From contig JBDRKE010000037.1 in assembly GCA_043814315.1 (NCBI GenBank), forward strand, positions 1-16,511: DNA of 16,511 nucleotides, in the 5' to 3' direction. A program made the translations under genes and the position numbers. Positions 1-5,674 of the stretch are shown here, one piece after another. Below the pieces are notes generated by a model. It saw nothing but the letters and a program-made list of their open reading frames with translations. It was not told where the DNA came from and made no database searches. This DNA is from JBDRKE01 sp043814315. Its GTDB lineage: Bacteria > Omnitrophota > Gorgyraeia > Gygaellales > Profunditerraquicolaceae. Each line of letters starts with the position of its first letter. Position 1 is the stretch's first letter.

Positions 1-667
1 GCATCAGCTAACAGGTTCTTTGGTGTATCACGTGTACAACAGGAGCAATGGAAAGGATTTTATCTTTAACGCGGAATCTGATTTTAATTACTTTATCCAG
101 CTTCTTAAGGATTATATGAAACAGTTCTCCCTTAAGATTTACCACTGGGTCATCATGTCAAACCACTATCACTTATTGCTTGAGATAGAGGCCCCTGAGG
201 ATATCTCGTCCTTTATGGCCGGCCTAAATAGGTCATACACCTGCTACTATCATAAGACCTATGCGACCTCCGGTTTTCTCTGGCAGGGGAGATTTAAATT
301 ACAAGCCATCCAAAAGGAGGGCTACTTAACGTCCTGCGGCAGGTATATTGAGCGCAATCCCGTTAAGGCAGATATTGTCTTGGAGGCATGCGAATATCCT
401 TACAGCAGCGCCGCATTCTATTGCCTTGGCAAAAAAGACGGCCTTACGGTAGAAGATCCGTTGTTTGGCCAATTTGGACTGGACATAAAGCAGAGGCAGT
501 CTCAATACAGGGAGTTCCTCAAAGACTTCAATTCAGAAGAGGAGAGATATTTTGAAAATCTAGAACAGCCCGTAGGGAATGCAGAATTCCTTAAGAGGCT
601 TATTCTTCTTAATGGAAGGCATATGCCCAGAAGAAGAGGCAATGTGAACAAAAGATTTGTTTTATAA
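1..667 (+). CDS. REP-associated tyrosine transposase (Y1/HUH, IS200-like), 5' end cut by window
   Basis: Single-strand DNA transposase of the Y1_Tnp family, RAYT/TnpA_REP branch. The open frame enters at base 2 and reads HQLTGSLVYHVYNRSNG, the usual RAYT N-terminal block, so the true start lies outside the window and the TTG at 20 is only the first in-window start-like codon. Visible motifs are the HUH-type metal site in MSNHYHLL and the catalytic-tyrosine helix CGRYIERNPVKA, followed by the typical YPYSSA segment. These enzymes cut and join single-stranded DNA at short hairpins and are generally single-copy genes that mobilise REP hairpins. The frame is intact to TAA at 665-667, so the protein may be active. 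The stop codon lies inside a hairpin that is repeated three more times downstream (1385-1724). It converges with the toxin gene ending at 743. Confidence 0.9.
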   Translation, partial: HQLTGSLVYHVYNRSNGKDFIFNAESDFNYFIQLLKDYMKQFSLKIYHWVIMSNHYHLLLEIEAPEDISSFMAGLNRSYTCYYHKTYATSGFLWQGRFKLQAIQKEGYLTSCGRYIERNPVKADIVLEACEYPYSSAAFYCLGKKDGLTVEDPLFGQFGLDIKQRQSQYREFLKDFNSEEERYFENLEQPVGNAEFLKRLILLNGRHMPRRRGNVNKRFVL

Positions 668-709
668 CTGATTGCTTGTGATACAATTAAATAAAAGCGT
701 TTTGTAGTT
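627..709 (+). repeat. REP-like repeat copy A (3' end of the transposase gene)
   Basis: The last 40 or so bases of the transposase gene and about 42 bases after it form the parent-like copy of a repeat found again at 1531-1622 and 1634-1724, and diverged and inverted at 1385-1440. It contains GTTTTATA (659-666), an ATTG/CAAT inner stem around TTGTGAT, and a closing ATAAAAGC arm, so it can fold as a hairpin spanning the stop codon. Confidence 0.75.
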
Positions 710-737
710 TGTTGTAGTTTGTAGTTTTTTGTAGTTT
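704..737. repeat. GTAGTTT heptamer repeat, four copies
   Basis: GTAGTTT occurs at 704-710, 714-720, 721-727 and 731-737, with three-base spacers (GTT, none, TTT). The array fills the space between the convergent transposase and toxin genes. Read on the minus strand it gives A-rich, not T-rich, sequence after the toxin stop, so it does not look like a terminator for that gene. Confidence 0.7.
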
Positions 738-742
738 TTTCT

Positions 743-1045
743 TTACACGCTGGCCAGAAATTGTCTTATTTGGTCATGATTGCCGGATAATACTGCAATA
801 CAATTCTCACCCTCTTGCCTTATAACTACACGAATATTTCCTTCAATGCCGGCTTCATAATAGGGCTTTCTTAATTGTTTATAAAAAAATCGCGGTGCTA
901 TCTTTTGTGCCTCTTGTAGATTGCACCCGCTAGAATAATAAACAGCTAAAGATTCAAGTATCAGTCCTGCTATTTTCTTTTGCTCATGCCCAAAACGCTT
1001 GAGGCTTCTTTTAAAAGAGGGCCTGTAATAAAGATGAAAAGGCAT
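743..1045 (-). CDS. RelE/ParE-superfamily toxin
   Basis: A 100-residue basic protein with the shape of RelE/ParE-fold toxins: an N-terminal YYRPSFKRSLKRF strand-helix, a central helical hairpin, and C-terminal strands ending IAVLSGNHDQIRQFLASV. The GNHDxIxxFL ending is typical of the subgroup paired with AbrB/MazE-type antitoxins. Family members are mRNA interferases or gyrase poisons; the sequence does not say which. ATG at 1045 lies 3 nt after the antitoxin stop (TAG, 1051-1049), so the two are co-transcribed, antitoxin first. Stop TAA at 745-743. Confident as the toxin of a type II pair, unsure of its target. Confidence 0.8.
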   Translation of the reverse strand: MPFHLYYRPSFKRSLKRFGHEQKKIAGLILESLAVYYSSGCNLQEAQKIAPRFFYKQLRKPYYEAGIEGNIRVVIRQEGENCIAVLSGNHDQIRQFLASV

Positions 1046-1048
1046 TGA

Positions 1049-1306
1049 CTAAACTTTCCCTTTTTTTAGATTATCGATGAGCTTTCTTGTTACGTGCTTT
1101 TCTTTCCCCTTTTCCTTGGCTGCAAGAGCCTCTAATTTCGCGTACTCCTCATTTGTGAACTCTCGCTCTTTTGTCTCCAGGGGAATAAGCTCTATTCCAT
1201 CTTTAGAAACCTCTACCTCAAACATAGAACCCTTTCCTAAGCCCAAAGCATTTGTGATCTTCTTGGGTATGGTTATTTGATTTTTTGCGGTCATTACTAC
1301 TGTCAT
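1049..1306 (-). CDS. AbrB/MazE/SpoVT-type antitoxin
   Basis: An 85-residue protein with an N-terminal swapped-hairpin DNA-binding domain (about residues 1-45): VMTAKNQITIPKKITNALGLGKGSMFEVEV is the classic AbrB/MazE pattern (KxQITIPKxI...LGLxxGxxxEV, shown in part). The charged C-terminal half (TNEEYAKLEALAAKEKG) is the expected toxin-binding tail. The start at 1306 is supported by a strong SD on the minus strand, GGAGGTGAGG at 1320-1311, with 9 nt between GGAGG and ATG; a second ATG at residue 5 is possible. A promoter lies just upstream (1356-1328). Such antitoxins repress their own operon, which fits the repeats over the promoter. The toxin follows after 3 nt. Confidence 0.85.
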   Translation of the reverse strand: MTVVMTAKNQITIPKKITNALGLGKGSMFEVEVSKDGIELIPLETKEREFTNEEYAKLEALAAKEKGKEKHVTRKLIDNLKKGKV

Positions 1307-1327
1307 CTTTCCTCACCTCCAGTAGTA

Positions 1328-1371
1328 AGTGTACCACAAAGTAAGAAAATCGTCAAGGACGAAAGTAAGAA
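1328..1371 (-). promoter_or_regulatory. Promoter and likely operator of the AbrB-type toxin-antitoxin operon
   Basis: On the minus strand, TTGACG (1356-1351) and TACACT (1333-1328) are separated by exactly 17 bases, a good sigma-70 arrangement. The 10-mer AAAGTAAGAA (plus-strand reading) occurs twice, at 1338-1347 and 1362-1371, 24 bases apart and bracketing the -35 box. This is a plausible tandem operator for autorepression, but operator function is inference. Confidence 0.6.
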
Positions 1372-1384
1372 TTTTTAAAAAGCC

Positions 1385-1440
1385 CTACAAGACGTTTTAT
1401 TCAACCCTCTCTCAACCAATCACTTCTGAAACAAATCCTT
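1385..1440 (-). repeat. REP-like repeat copy D, inverted and diverged
   Basis: Read on the minus strand this aligns with the transposase 3'-end repeat: AGGATTTGTTT, then GTGATTGG, then ATAAAACGTCTTGTAG. The last 16 bases (plus-strand 1385-1400) are a perfect inverted match to 1602-1617 and 1704-1719 in copies B and C. The middle has diverged enough to lose the hairpin. Confidence 0.6.
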
Positions 1441-1530
1441 AACCCCTAACGAAGAAGAAGCAGGCCTAGCAAAAGAATTGAACTTATTGTGAGTGGTATA
1501 ATTATCAACAGCGTCTTGTTGATTCCTTTG

Positions 1531-1622
1531 TTGATTCCAGAAGAAGAGGATGTTCTGAACAAAAGATTTGTTTTATAACTCATTGTTTGTGATACAATTA
1601 TATAAAACGTCTTGTAGTTATC
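1531..1622 (+). repeat. REP-like repeat copy B
   Basis: A 92-base copy of the transposase 3'-end repeat, starting TTGATTCCAGAAGAAGAGG and ending CTTGTAGTTATC. It differs from copy C by one base (GATGTTCTG against GATGTCTG). Hairpin 1570-1608: GTTTTATA pairs with TATAAAAC, and inside it ATTGT pairs with ACAAT around a TTGTGAT loop. Confidence 0.8.
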
Positions 1623-1633
1623 CACAATTCTCA

Positions 1634-1724
1634 TTGATTCCAGAAGAAGAGGATGTCTGAACAAAAGATTTGTTTTATAACTCATTGTTTGTGATACAAT
1701 TATATAAAACGTCTTGTAGTTATC
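1634..1724 (+). repeat. REP-like repeat copy C
   Basis: A 91-base copy nearly identical to copy B, in tandem with it after an 11-base spacer. Its hairpin spans 1672-1710. It ends 24 bases before the start codon of the downstream methyltransferase, so the hairpin and its TGTGATACAAT box lie in that gene's promoter or leader region. Confidence 0.8.
1692..1700 (+). promoter_or_regulatory. Extended -10 promoter within repeat copy C
   Basis: TGATACAAT fits an extended -10 element (TG-N-TACAAT, five of six bases of TATAAT). The start would fall near 1707, leaving about a 42-base leader before the methyltransferase ATG. No good -35 is present; TTGTTT lies 19 bases upstream. The same box is conserved in copies A and B. 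Confidence 0.4.
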
Positions 1725-1748
1725 TAGTCTTTCAAGGAGGAAATTAAT

Positions 1749-2405
1749 ATGTCCATTTCTGATTTAGAAAAAATTTACAATAGGAGGTTTGGAAATGAGG
1801 TAGAGCTCCGGGAAAAGATTTGGAAAGTATTATGCAAAGATTTTTTTCAAAAGTTCATTCATAATGATGCAGTGGTTTTAGAAATTGCAGCAGGGTATTG
1901 CGAATTCATAAATAATATTAGGGCAAAAGGAAAGATGGCCCTGGATTTAAACCCCGATGTAAAAAAGTATGCTAAAGAGGGGGTTGAGGTAATCCTGTCT
2001 AGTTCAACAGATATGAACAAAATAAGAGATAATTCTTGCGATGTGGTTTTTGTAAGCAATTTCTTCGAGCATTTGACAAAAGAAGATATTATCAAAACCA
2101 TTAAAGAAACACGCCGTGTTTTAAAAACAGGAGGCCATTTCTTAATTCTCCAGCCTAATATCAGGTTTTGTTATAAGGACTATTGGAATTTTTTTGATCA
2201 TATTACCGCTTTAGATGACCGGAGTTTATCCGAGGCCTTGGAAATCAACGGCTTTAAGATTATTGAATTGTATCCTAAATTCTTACCTTATAGCACAAAG
2301 AGTAAATTACCCAAAGCGATGTTTTTGATAAAACTTTATTTAAAGGTCCCCTTTTTCTTTCGTGTATTCGGTAAGCAAGCATTTATTCGCGCAGAAAAGG
2401 TATAA
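1749..2405 (+). CDS. Class I SAM-dependent methyltransferase
   Basis: A 218-residue Methyltransf_11/23-like protein that should transfer a methyl group from S-adenosylmethionine; its acceptor cannot be told from the sequence. Motif I is VLEIAAGYCEF (43-53), unusual because it has one G in place of GxGxG, but the acidic ribose-binding DLNP (66-69), the core strand CDVVFVSNFFEHL (97-109) and the post-motif RVLKTGGHFLILQPN (123-137) are all present. The start is set by AAGGAGG (1734-1740), 8 nt before ATG. It is followed 30 bases later by a second, unlike methyltransferase, probably co-transcribed. Lipid, sugar or cell-surface modification is a guess only. Confidence 0.8.
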   Translation: MSISDLEKIYNRRFGNEVELREKIWKVLCKDFFQKFIHNDAVVLEIAAGYCEFINNIRAKGKMALDLNPDVKKYAKEGVEVILSSSTDMNKIRDNSCDVVFVSNFFEHLTKEDIIKTIKETRRVLKTGGHFLILQPNIRFCYKDYWNFFDHITALDDRSLSEALEINGFKIIELYPKFLPYSTKSKLPKAMFLIKLYLKVPFFFRVFGKQAFIRAEKV

Positions 2406-2435
2406 TTGCAGGAATGATGAGGAACACTTCCTAAA

Positions 2436-3149
2436 ATGAAGAAAAACCACCTTTTAGAAAGCGTAGTCAACATCCTTAGCAATGAAAAGAGGGGGAAGGT
2501 GCTTGATTTGGGATGCGGGGATGGAGATTATGCGAAAAGGTTAATAGATTTAGGGTACGATGTCATTGCCGGCGATATAGACGACAAGAGATTTAAATAT
2601 CACCAAGAAATTGAATTCCGGCACTGCGATATTACAAAGGAGATGCCTTTCCCCGGCAATACCTTTGATTATATTTTACTGATGGAGGTCGTGGAGCACT
2701 TAAAAAATCCTTATGCCGTTATCCCCGAGGTCAACAGAATCATGAAAAATAATGGATTCTTAATAATCTCCACCCCGAATATCTTGAATTTAAAATCAAG
2801 GCTTCGTTTTTTATTTGAGGGCAGTTATGAATATTTCAGGGAGCCTGCGCTAGACCAGGTTAATAATCCAAGGGAGGTCGTGTTTAATCTGCATCTTTTT
2901 CCTTATAGGTATCAGGAGCTAGAGTATCTTTTATCTGCCTGCGGGTTTAAGGCCTCAAATATCTTTACTAGTATCCGCGAAGGGTATTGGCAATGGTTTT
3001 TGTTGCCAATAATTAAATTCCAAGCATGGCAAAAAGAAAGGCGGTCTTTAAGGAAAGGCAGCCTGGATTACAGAAGGATAAATAAGATTTTACTTTCAAA
3101 GGAGTTACTTTACGGCAGGCATTTGATTATCAAGGCTAAAAAAGCGTAG
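2436..3149 (+). CDS. Class I SAM-dependent methyltransferase (UbiG-like fold)
   Basis: A 237-residue methyltransferase with textbook motifs: VLDLGCGDG (22-30), acidic GDIDD (46-50) after strand 2, CDI (64-66), FDYILLMEVVEHL (77-89) and GFLIISTPN (107-115). The last 120 residues are aromatic- and Arg-rich (YRYQELEYLL, GYWQWFLLPI), as in methyltransferases acting on lipid-linked or sugar substrates, but the acceptor is unknown. ATG at 2436 has only a weak, distant SD (GAGG about 13 nt upstream), suggesting coupling to the preceding gene. A hairpin with a T-run follows the stop. Confidence 0.85.
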   Translation: MKKNHLLESVVNILSNEKRGKVLDLGCGDGDYAKRLIDLGYDVIAGDIDDKRFKYHQEIEFRHCDITKEMPFPGNTFDYILLMEVVEHLKNPYAVIPEVNRIMKNNGFLIISTPNILNLKSRLRFLFEGSYEYFREPALDQVNNPREVVFNLHLFPYRYQELEYLLSACGFKASNIFTSIREGYWQWFLLPIIKFQAWQKERRSLRKGSLDYRRINKILLSKELLYGRHLIIKAKKA

Positions 3150-3162
3150 TACCCTCAGATAT

Positions 3163-3200
3163 TCCTTCCGTGCCTATTAATAGCGGAAGGAGGGATTTTT
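3163..3200 (+). terminator. Probable rho-independent terminator after the methyltransferases
   Basis: TCCTTCCG (3163-3170) pairs perfectly with CGGAAGGA (3184-3191) across a 13-base loop, followed by GGGATTTTT with five T at 3196-3200. The short tail between stem and T-run makes it moderate. It closes the transcript 13 bases after the stop codon. Confidence 0.55.
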
Positions 3201-3219
3201 ATATCCGAAAAAATCGGGC

Positions 3220-3250
3220 TTGACAAAATATACATTATAATGTATATTTT
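3220..3250 (+). promoter_or_regulatory. Promoter with 26-bp palindromic operator for the Phd-RelE pair
   Basis: TTGACA (3220-3225) and TATATT (3243-3248) are 17 bases apart, a strong sigma-70 promoter. Bases 3225-3250 form a perfect 26-bp palindrome with half-site AAAATATACATTA, covering the spacer and -10. This is where a Phd/YefM antitoxin dimer would be expected to repress its operon; binding itself is inferred. Confidence 0.75.
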
Positions 3251-3265
3251 TGCTGGAGGTGAAAA

Positions 3266-3538
3266 ATGACTATTACAATCCCTTTAACAGAATTGCGCCC
3301 TCAATTGCCCAAAATCATGGACAGGATATCTAAATATTTTGACCGATGCGTGATTACCCGTCATGGCAAGCCGGAAGCGGTTATTCTCTCTGAAGAGGAC
3401 TATGAAAACCTTTTGGAAACCTTAGATATTCTCTCTGACCGGAAATTAGTGAAAGAAATCAAAAAGGCAGAGATGGAGCTAAAAAAAGGCAAGGGTATCC
3501 CCTGGGAGAAACTGAAGAAGAAATTGGGCCATGTATAA
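3266..3538 (+). CDS. Phd/YefM-family antitoxin
   Basis: A 90-residue antitoxin of the prevent-host-death family. The N-terminal half (about 1-55) shows the family pattern: TIPLTELRPQLPKIMDRI, then CVITRHGKPEAVILSEEDYENLLETLD. It dimerises to bind operator DNA. The lysine-rich C-terminal tail (60-90) is the toxin-binding arm. SD GGAGGT (3255-3260) lies 5 nt before ATG. It overlaps the toxin gene by 8 bases, giving translational coupling, and its promoter carries a 26-bp palindrome. Complete and unremarkable in length. Confidence 0.9.
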   Translation: MTITIPLTELRPQLPKIMDRISKYFDRCVITRHGKPEAVILSEEDYENLLETLDILSDRKLVKEIKKAEMELKKGKGIPWEKLKKKLGHV

Positions 3539-3791
3539 TATTGAAATATCCCCAAATGCTGCGAAATACTTAGGCCGGTTAGAAAAAAAGAATAAAAGTG
3601 TCTTCCAAAGGATAGCAAGGTCAATTGACAGCCTCAAAACCAACCCTTTTATAGGAAAGAAGTTACTGGGAGAACTTTCTCATTTTAGGTCAATAAGGGT
3701 AGGTGAGTATAGAATTCTTTATATTGTAATAGAAAAAAGAGTCTTAATTCAGGTGGTTAAAATAGCTCACAGAAGAGAAGTTTATAGATAG
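3531..3791 (+). CDS. RelE-family mRNA interferase toxin
   Basis: An 86-residue RelE/ParE-superfamily toxin. It has the N-terminal strand YNIEISPNAAKYLGRL, a helical hairpin, GKKLLGELSHFRSIRVGEYRILYIV, and the C-terminal KIAHRREVYR signature in which basic and tyrosine residues (H, R, Y) form the RelE catalytic surface. The classical role is cleaving mRNA on the ribosome; this is inferred from the family. ATG at 3531 lies inside the last codons of the antitoxin gene. No clear terminator follows; the sequence after the stop begins with a TACCCTC-GATA-TCCTTC motif that also follows the methyltransferase at 3150. Confidence 0.9.
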   Translation: MYNIEISPNAAKYLGRLEKKNKSVFQRIARSIDSLKTNPFIGKKLLGELSHFRSIRVGEYRILYIVIEKRVLIQVVKIAHRREVYR

Positions 3792-3863
3792 ATCCTGGTT
3801 TTACCCTCCGATACTCCTTCACCTTCCCCGCTTTTTACCTCATTTCACAGGCCAAAAAAACAC

Positions 3864-3892
3864 TTGACAAGCATAGGGTTATGTGATAAAAA
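3864..3892 (+). promoter_or_regulatory. Possible upstream promoter for the porin gene
   Basis: TTGACA (3864-3869) is a perfect -35. The hexamer 17 bases on is TAAAAA (3887-3892), a weak -10. If used, the nested inverted repeat at 3911-3985 would be transcribed as part of a leader of about 175 nt. Confidence 0.35.
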
Positions 3893-3910
3893 AGTACAAA
3901 TAGGTTATAC

Positions 3911-3985
3911 CACTGGAAATGACTTTAATTTCAGGCGAAAAGGAGGTGGGGATTAAATAAGCCTAAAGTCAGCCAAAATCCAGTG
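3911..3985 (+). repeat. Nested 75-bp inverted repeat upstream of the porin (leader structure or MITE)
   Basis: Three nested helices: CACTGGA (3911-3917) with TCCAGTG (3979-3985), TGACTTT (3920-3926) with AAAGTCA (3965-3971), and AGGC (3933-3936) with GCCT (3961-3964). The apical loop carries an SD-like AAGGAGGTGGGG with no ordinary start codon at working distance. The outer ends are flanked by TATAC (3906-3910 and 3987-3991), which could be a target-site duplication. It does not match any riboswitch I know. Confidence 0.5.
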
Positions 3986-3992
3986 ATATACT
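3984..3992 (+). promoter_or_regulatory. Extended -10 promoter for the porin gene
   Basis: TGATATACT is an extended -10 (TG-N-TATACT), overlapping the right end of the inverted repeat. Transcription would start near 3999, about 75 bases before the porin ATG. No -35 match is visible. Confidence 0.4.
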
Positions 3993-4073
3993 ATATAGAA
4001 AATACCTAGGAAAATTTTAAAGCCTAGTTGAATAGAGTTTCTCATAGTGTTGTATTCTTAAAGGAGGATTTAA

Positions 4074-5477
4074 ATGAATAAACGTTTAACATTGATTCTG
4101 GCGCTTGCGTTTGTGGCCGGCATCGCGTGTGCTGCTTACGCAGAAGTCCAGAATGTTAAAGTAAGCGGCGATTTGACCGTTTTGGGCATAAGCCGTAATT
4201 TGAGCTTAAATGGTGCCAAGAATAATAATGACACCAGCTCAATCGCGTCCATTACCCGTCTAAGAGTTGATGCGGATCTTACTGATAATGTAATGACAAC
4301 TGTAAGATTACTCAATGAAAGATATTGGGACTCTGAAACTGATAACGTAAATACCACCAGTGACCCTAATACCGAAATCGCCCTTGATTTAGCCTATGTG
4401 ACCTTAAAGGAATTTTTGTATTCGCCTTTAAGCCTCACCATCGGCCGTCAAGAGCTGCATTTTGGCAACGATATGATTGTCGGCGATTATGACACCAACA
4501 ATATCACTTCCAGTGCAAGCCCATTTGCGATTCAATCAGTGGCGATCATTCGTGATGCGGATTTAAGTGCCCGCAAGGCATTTGACTCTATCCGCGCGAC
4601 CTTGAATTATGATCCTTTGGTCGTGGATGCAGTTTTCGCAAAAGTCACTAACAATAATACGCAAATGATAGGTAACGATGACACCAACCTTTTTGGCGTG
4701 AATGCCAACTACAAGGTTGATGACAATACCACAGCTGAAGCATATTGGTTTCAGAAGAATAGAGGCAAAAAAGCATTAGCTACTAGCGGTACTGGCGGTA
4801 TCAAGAAGTCTGACCGCGTAGACACCATTGGTATGCGCGCAGTCAATACCTCAATTGAGAACTTAGTATTGAACGGCGAGCTCGCTTATCAGTTCGGGAA
4901 ATATGCTCCAGACACCACAACTGCTGCCGCCGGGTCAGCCAATCGTAAGGCCTGGGCATTAGAAACCGCAGCTACATACAATATGCCGGAAGTAAAATAT
5001 ACACCTTCTGTGACTGCATTGTATGCCTATTTTAGCGGTGATCACGAACTTGACGATTATACAACCAATAGCGGTACTTATCGTGGTTGGGACCCAATGT
5101 ATGAAAATCAGAGATTCGGCGATATCGCTAATGCGCAATTTGACCAGACCAATGCCCATATTTTAGGCGGCATTGCCATAGCCAGGCCCGCGGATGATGT
5201 CATCCTAAAAGGCGAATATTATGCTTACTGGTGGGCAAAGGCCTATCAGGATAACTCTACTGTTTCTACCCGTAGAGGCGATAGCTTGTCGATGTCTGAA
5301 AGAAGATTCGTCGGACAGGAAGTTGATCTTACTGCCACCTATGATTACACCGAAGATGTGCAGTTTGCATTAATGGGTGGGTGGTTTGTGCCCGGTCCTT
5401 CCATTGACAAAGAGACCAGCTCTGTTAAGACCAAGGTTGCTTCCGAAATCATCGGCTCCATGAAAGTAACATTCTAG
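4074..5477 (+). CDS. Outer-membrane beta-barrel porin, alginate-export-like
   Basis: A 467-residue protein with a Sec signal peptide (KR then a hydrophobic stretch, cleavage likely after AYA at 23) and then alternating polar and hydrophobic strands rich in N, D, T and Y. It ends in phenylalanine (SMKVTF), the BAM-recognition signal of outer-membrane barrels. Segments such as RLRVDADLTDNVMTTVRLLNE and LSLTIGRQELHFGND resemble the alginate_export porin family, which passes anionic sugars or other small molecules; the substrate here is unknown. SD AAAGGAGG lies about 7 nt before ATG. It stands alone between its own promoter region and a strong terminator, and codon use looks like a well-expressed gene. 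Confidence 0.85.
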   Translation: MNKRLTLILALAFVAGIACAAYAEVQNVKVSGDLTVLGISRNLSLNGAKNNNDTSSIASITRLRVDADLTDNVMTTVRLLNERYWDSETDNVNTTSDPNTEIALDLAYVTLKEFLYSPLSLTIGRQELHFGNDMIVGDYDTNNITSSASPFAIQSVAIIRDADLSARKAFDSIRATLNYDPLVVDAVFAKVTNNNTQMIGNDDTNLFGVNANYKVDDNTTAEAYWFQKNRGKKALATSGTGGIKKSDRVDTIGMRAVNTSIENLVLNGELAYQFGKYAPDTTTAAAGSANRKAWALETAATYNMPEVKYTPSVTALYAYFSGDHELDDYTTNSGTYRGWDPMYENQRFGDIANAQFDQTNAHILGGIAIARPADDVILKGEYYAYWWAKAYQDNSTVSTRRGDSLSMSERRFVGQEVDLTATYDYTEDVQFALMGGWFVPGPSIDKETSSVKTKVASEIIGSMKVTF

Positions 5478-5493
5478 TTTGATTATCTAACAC

Positions 5494-5533
5494 AAAAAGC
5501 CCCCGGAGGGTAAACCTCTGGGGGCTTTTTTTT
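5494..5533 (+). terminator. Strong rho-independent terminator after the porin
   Basis: The stem is GCCCCC (5499-5504) with GGGGGC (5520-5525), a G-T wobble, then GAGG (5506-5509) with CCTC (5515-5518), closed by a five-base loop. It ends in eight T (5526-5533), with matching A before the stem. Confidence 0.95.
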
Positions 5534-5546
5534 ACACAAAAGGAAT

Positions 5547-5575
5547 TTGACATCTTTTATAAAAGATGCGAAAAT
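5547..5575 (+). promoter_or_regulatory. Possible promoter with 18-bp palindromic operator before GH57
   Basis: TTGACA (5547-5552) runs into a perfect 18-bp palindrome at 5551-5568 (half-site CATCTTTTA). The -10 is weak: GAAAAT at 5570-5575, or an AT-rich run just after. The palindrome fills the promoter spacer, where a repressor would act. Confidence 0.45.
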
Positions 5576-5619
5576 ATATCCAATCTTTAAAACCACAATG
5601 ATTTGGTTTTTTGCTTTTA

Positions 5620-5659
5620 CTATGAACCATGAACTTTGCCTGCCTGCCGGCAAGGCAGG
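5620..5659. repeat. Short dispersed-repeat debris: CTATGAA heptamers and GCCGGC palindrome
   Basis: CTATGAA (5620-5626) and CCATGAA (5627-5633) look like the remains of a heptamer array. They are followed by an imperfect palindrome at 5639-5659, CCTGCC-T-GCCGGC-AA-GGCAGG, a type of dispersed hairpin common in candidate-phylum genomes. It lies just before the GH57 start codon. Confidence 0.5.
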
Positions 5660-5674
5660 AATTTTGCACTAACT

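Larger units (their letters stand above)
1307..1748. other. Gene-free stretch holding toxin-antitoxin promoter and REP-like copies
   Basis: This 442-base stretch holds the minus-strand promoter of the toxin-antitoxin operon (1328-1371), then a diverged inverted copy (1385-1440) and two near-identical forward copies (1531-1622, 1634-1724) of the transposase 3'-end repeat, and finally the SD of the methyltransferase. Between 1441 and 1530 I see only GTTGATTCC-like duplications near the first forward copy and no convincing gene. Confidence 0.7.

Noticed and set aside
1446..1685. A 79-residue minus-strand frame with internal repeats
   Set aside because: It is the reverse reading of REP-like copies B and C; the repeat of SYKTNLLFR is a DNA repeat, not a protein feature.
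3911..3985. Known riboswitch (c-di-GMP, SAM, preQ1 or fluoride types)
   Set aside because: The conserved loop motifs of these classes were not found; only simple nested stems are visible.
4113..4145. Lipobox in the porin signal peptide (Cys19)
   Set aside because: The residues before Cys (GIA) do not fit a lipobox, and AYA-E gives a good signal peptidase I site.
5636..5674. N-terminal extension of the GH57 protein from a TTG codon
   Set aside because: It would translate the dispersed GCCGGC palindrome, and family members begin at the MLYLAF block.
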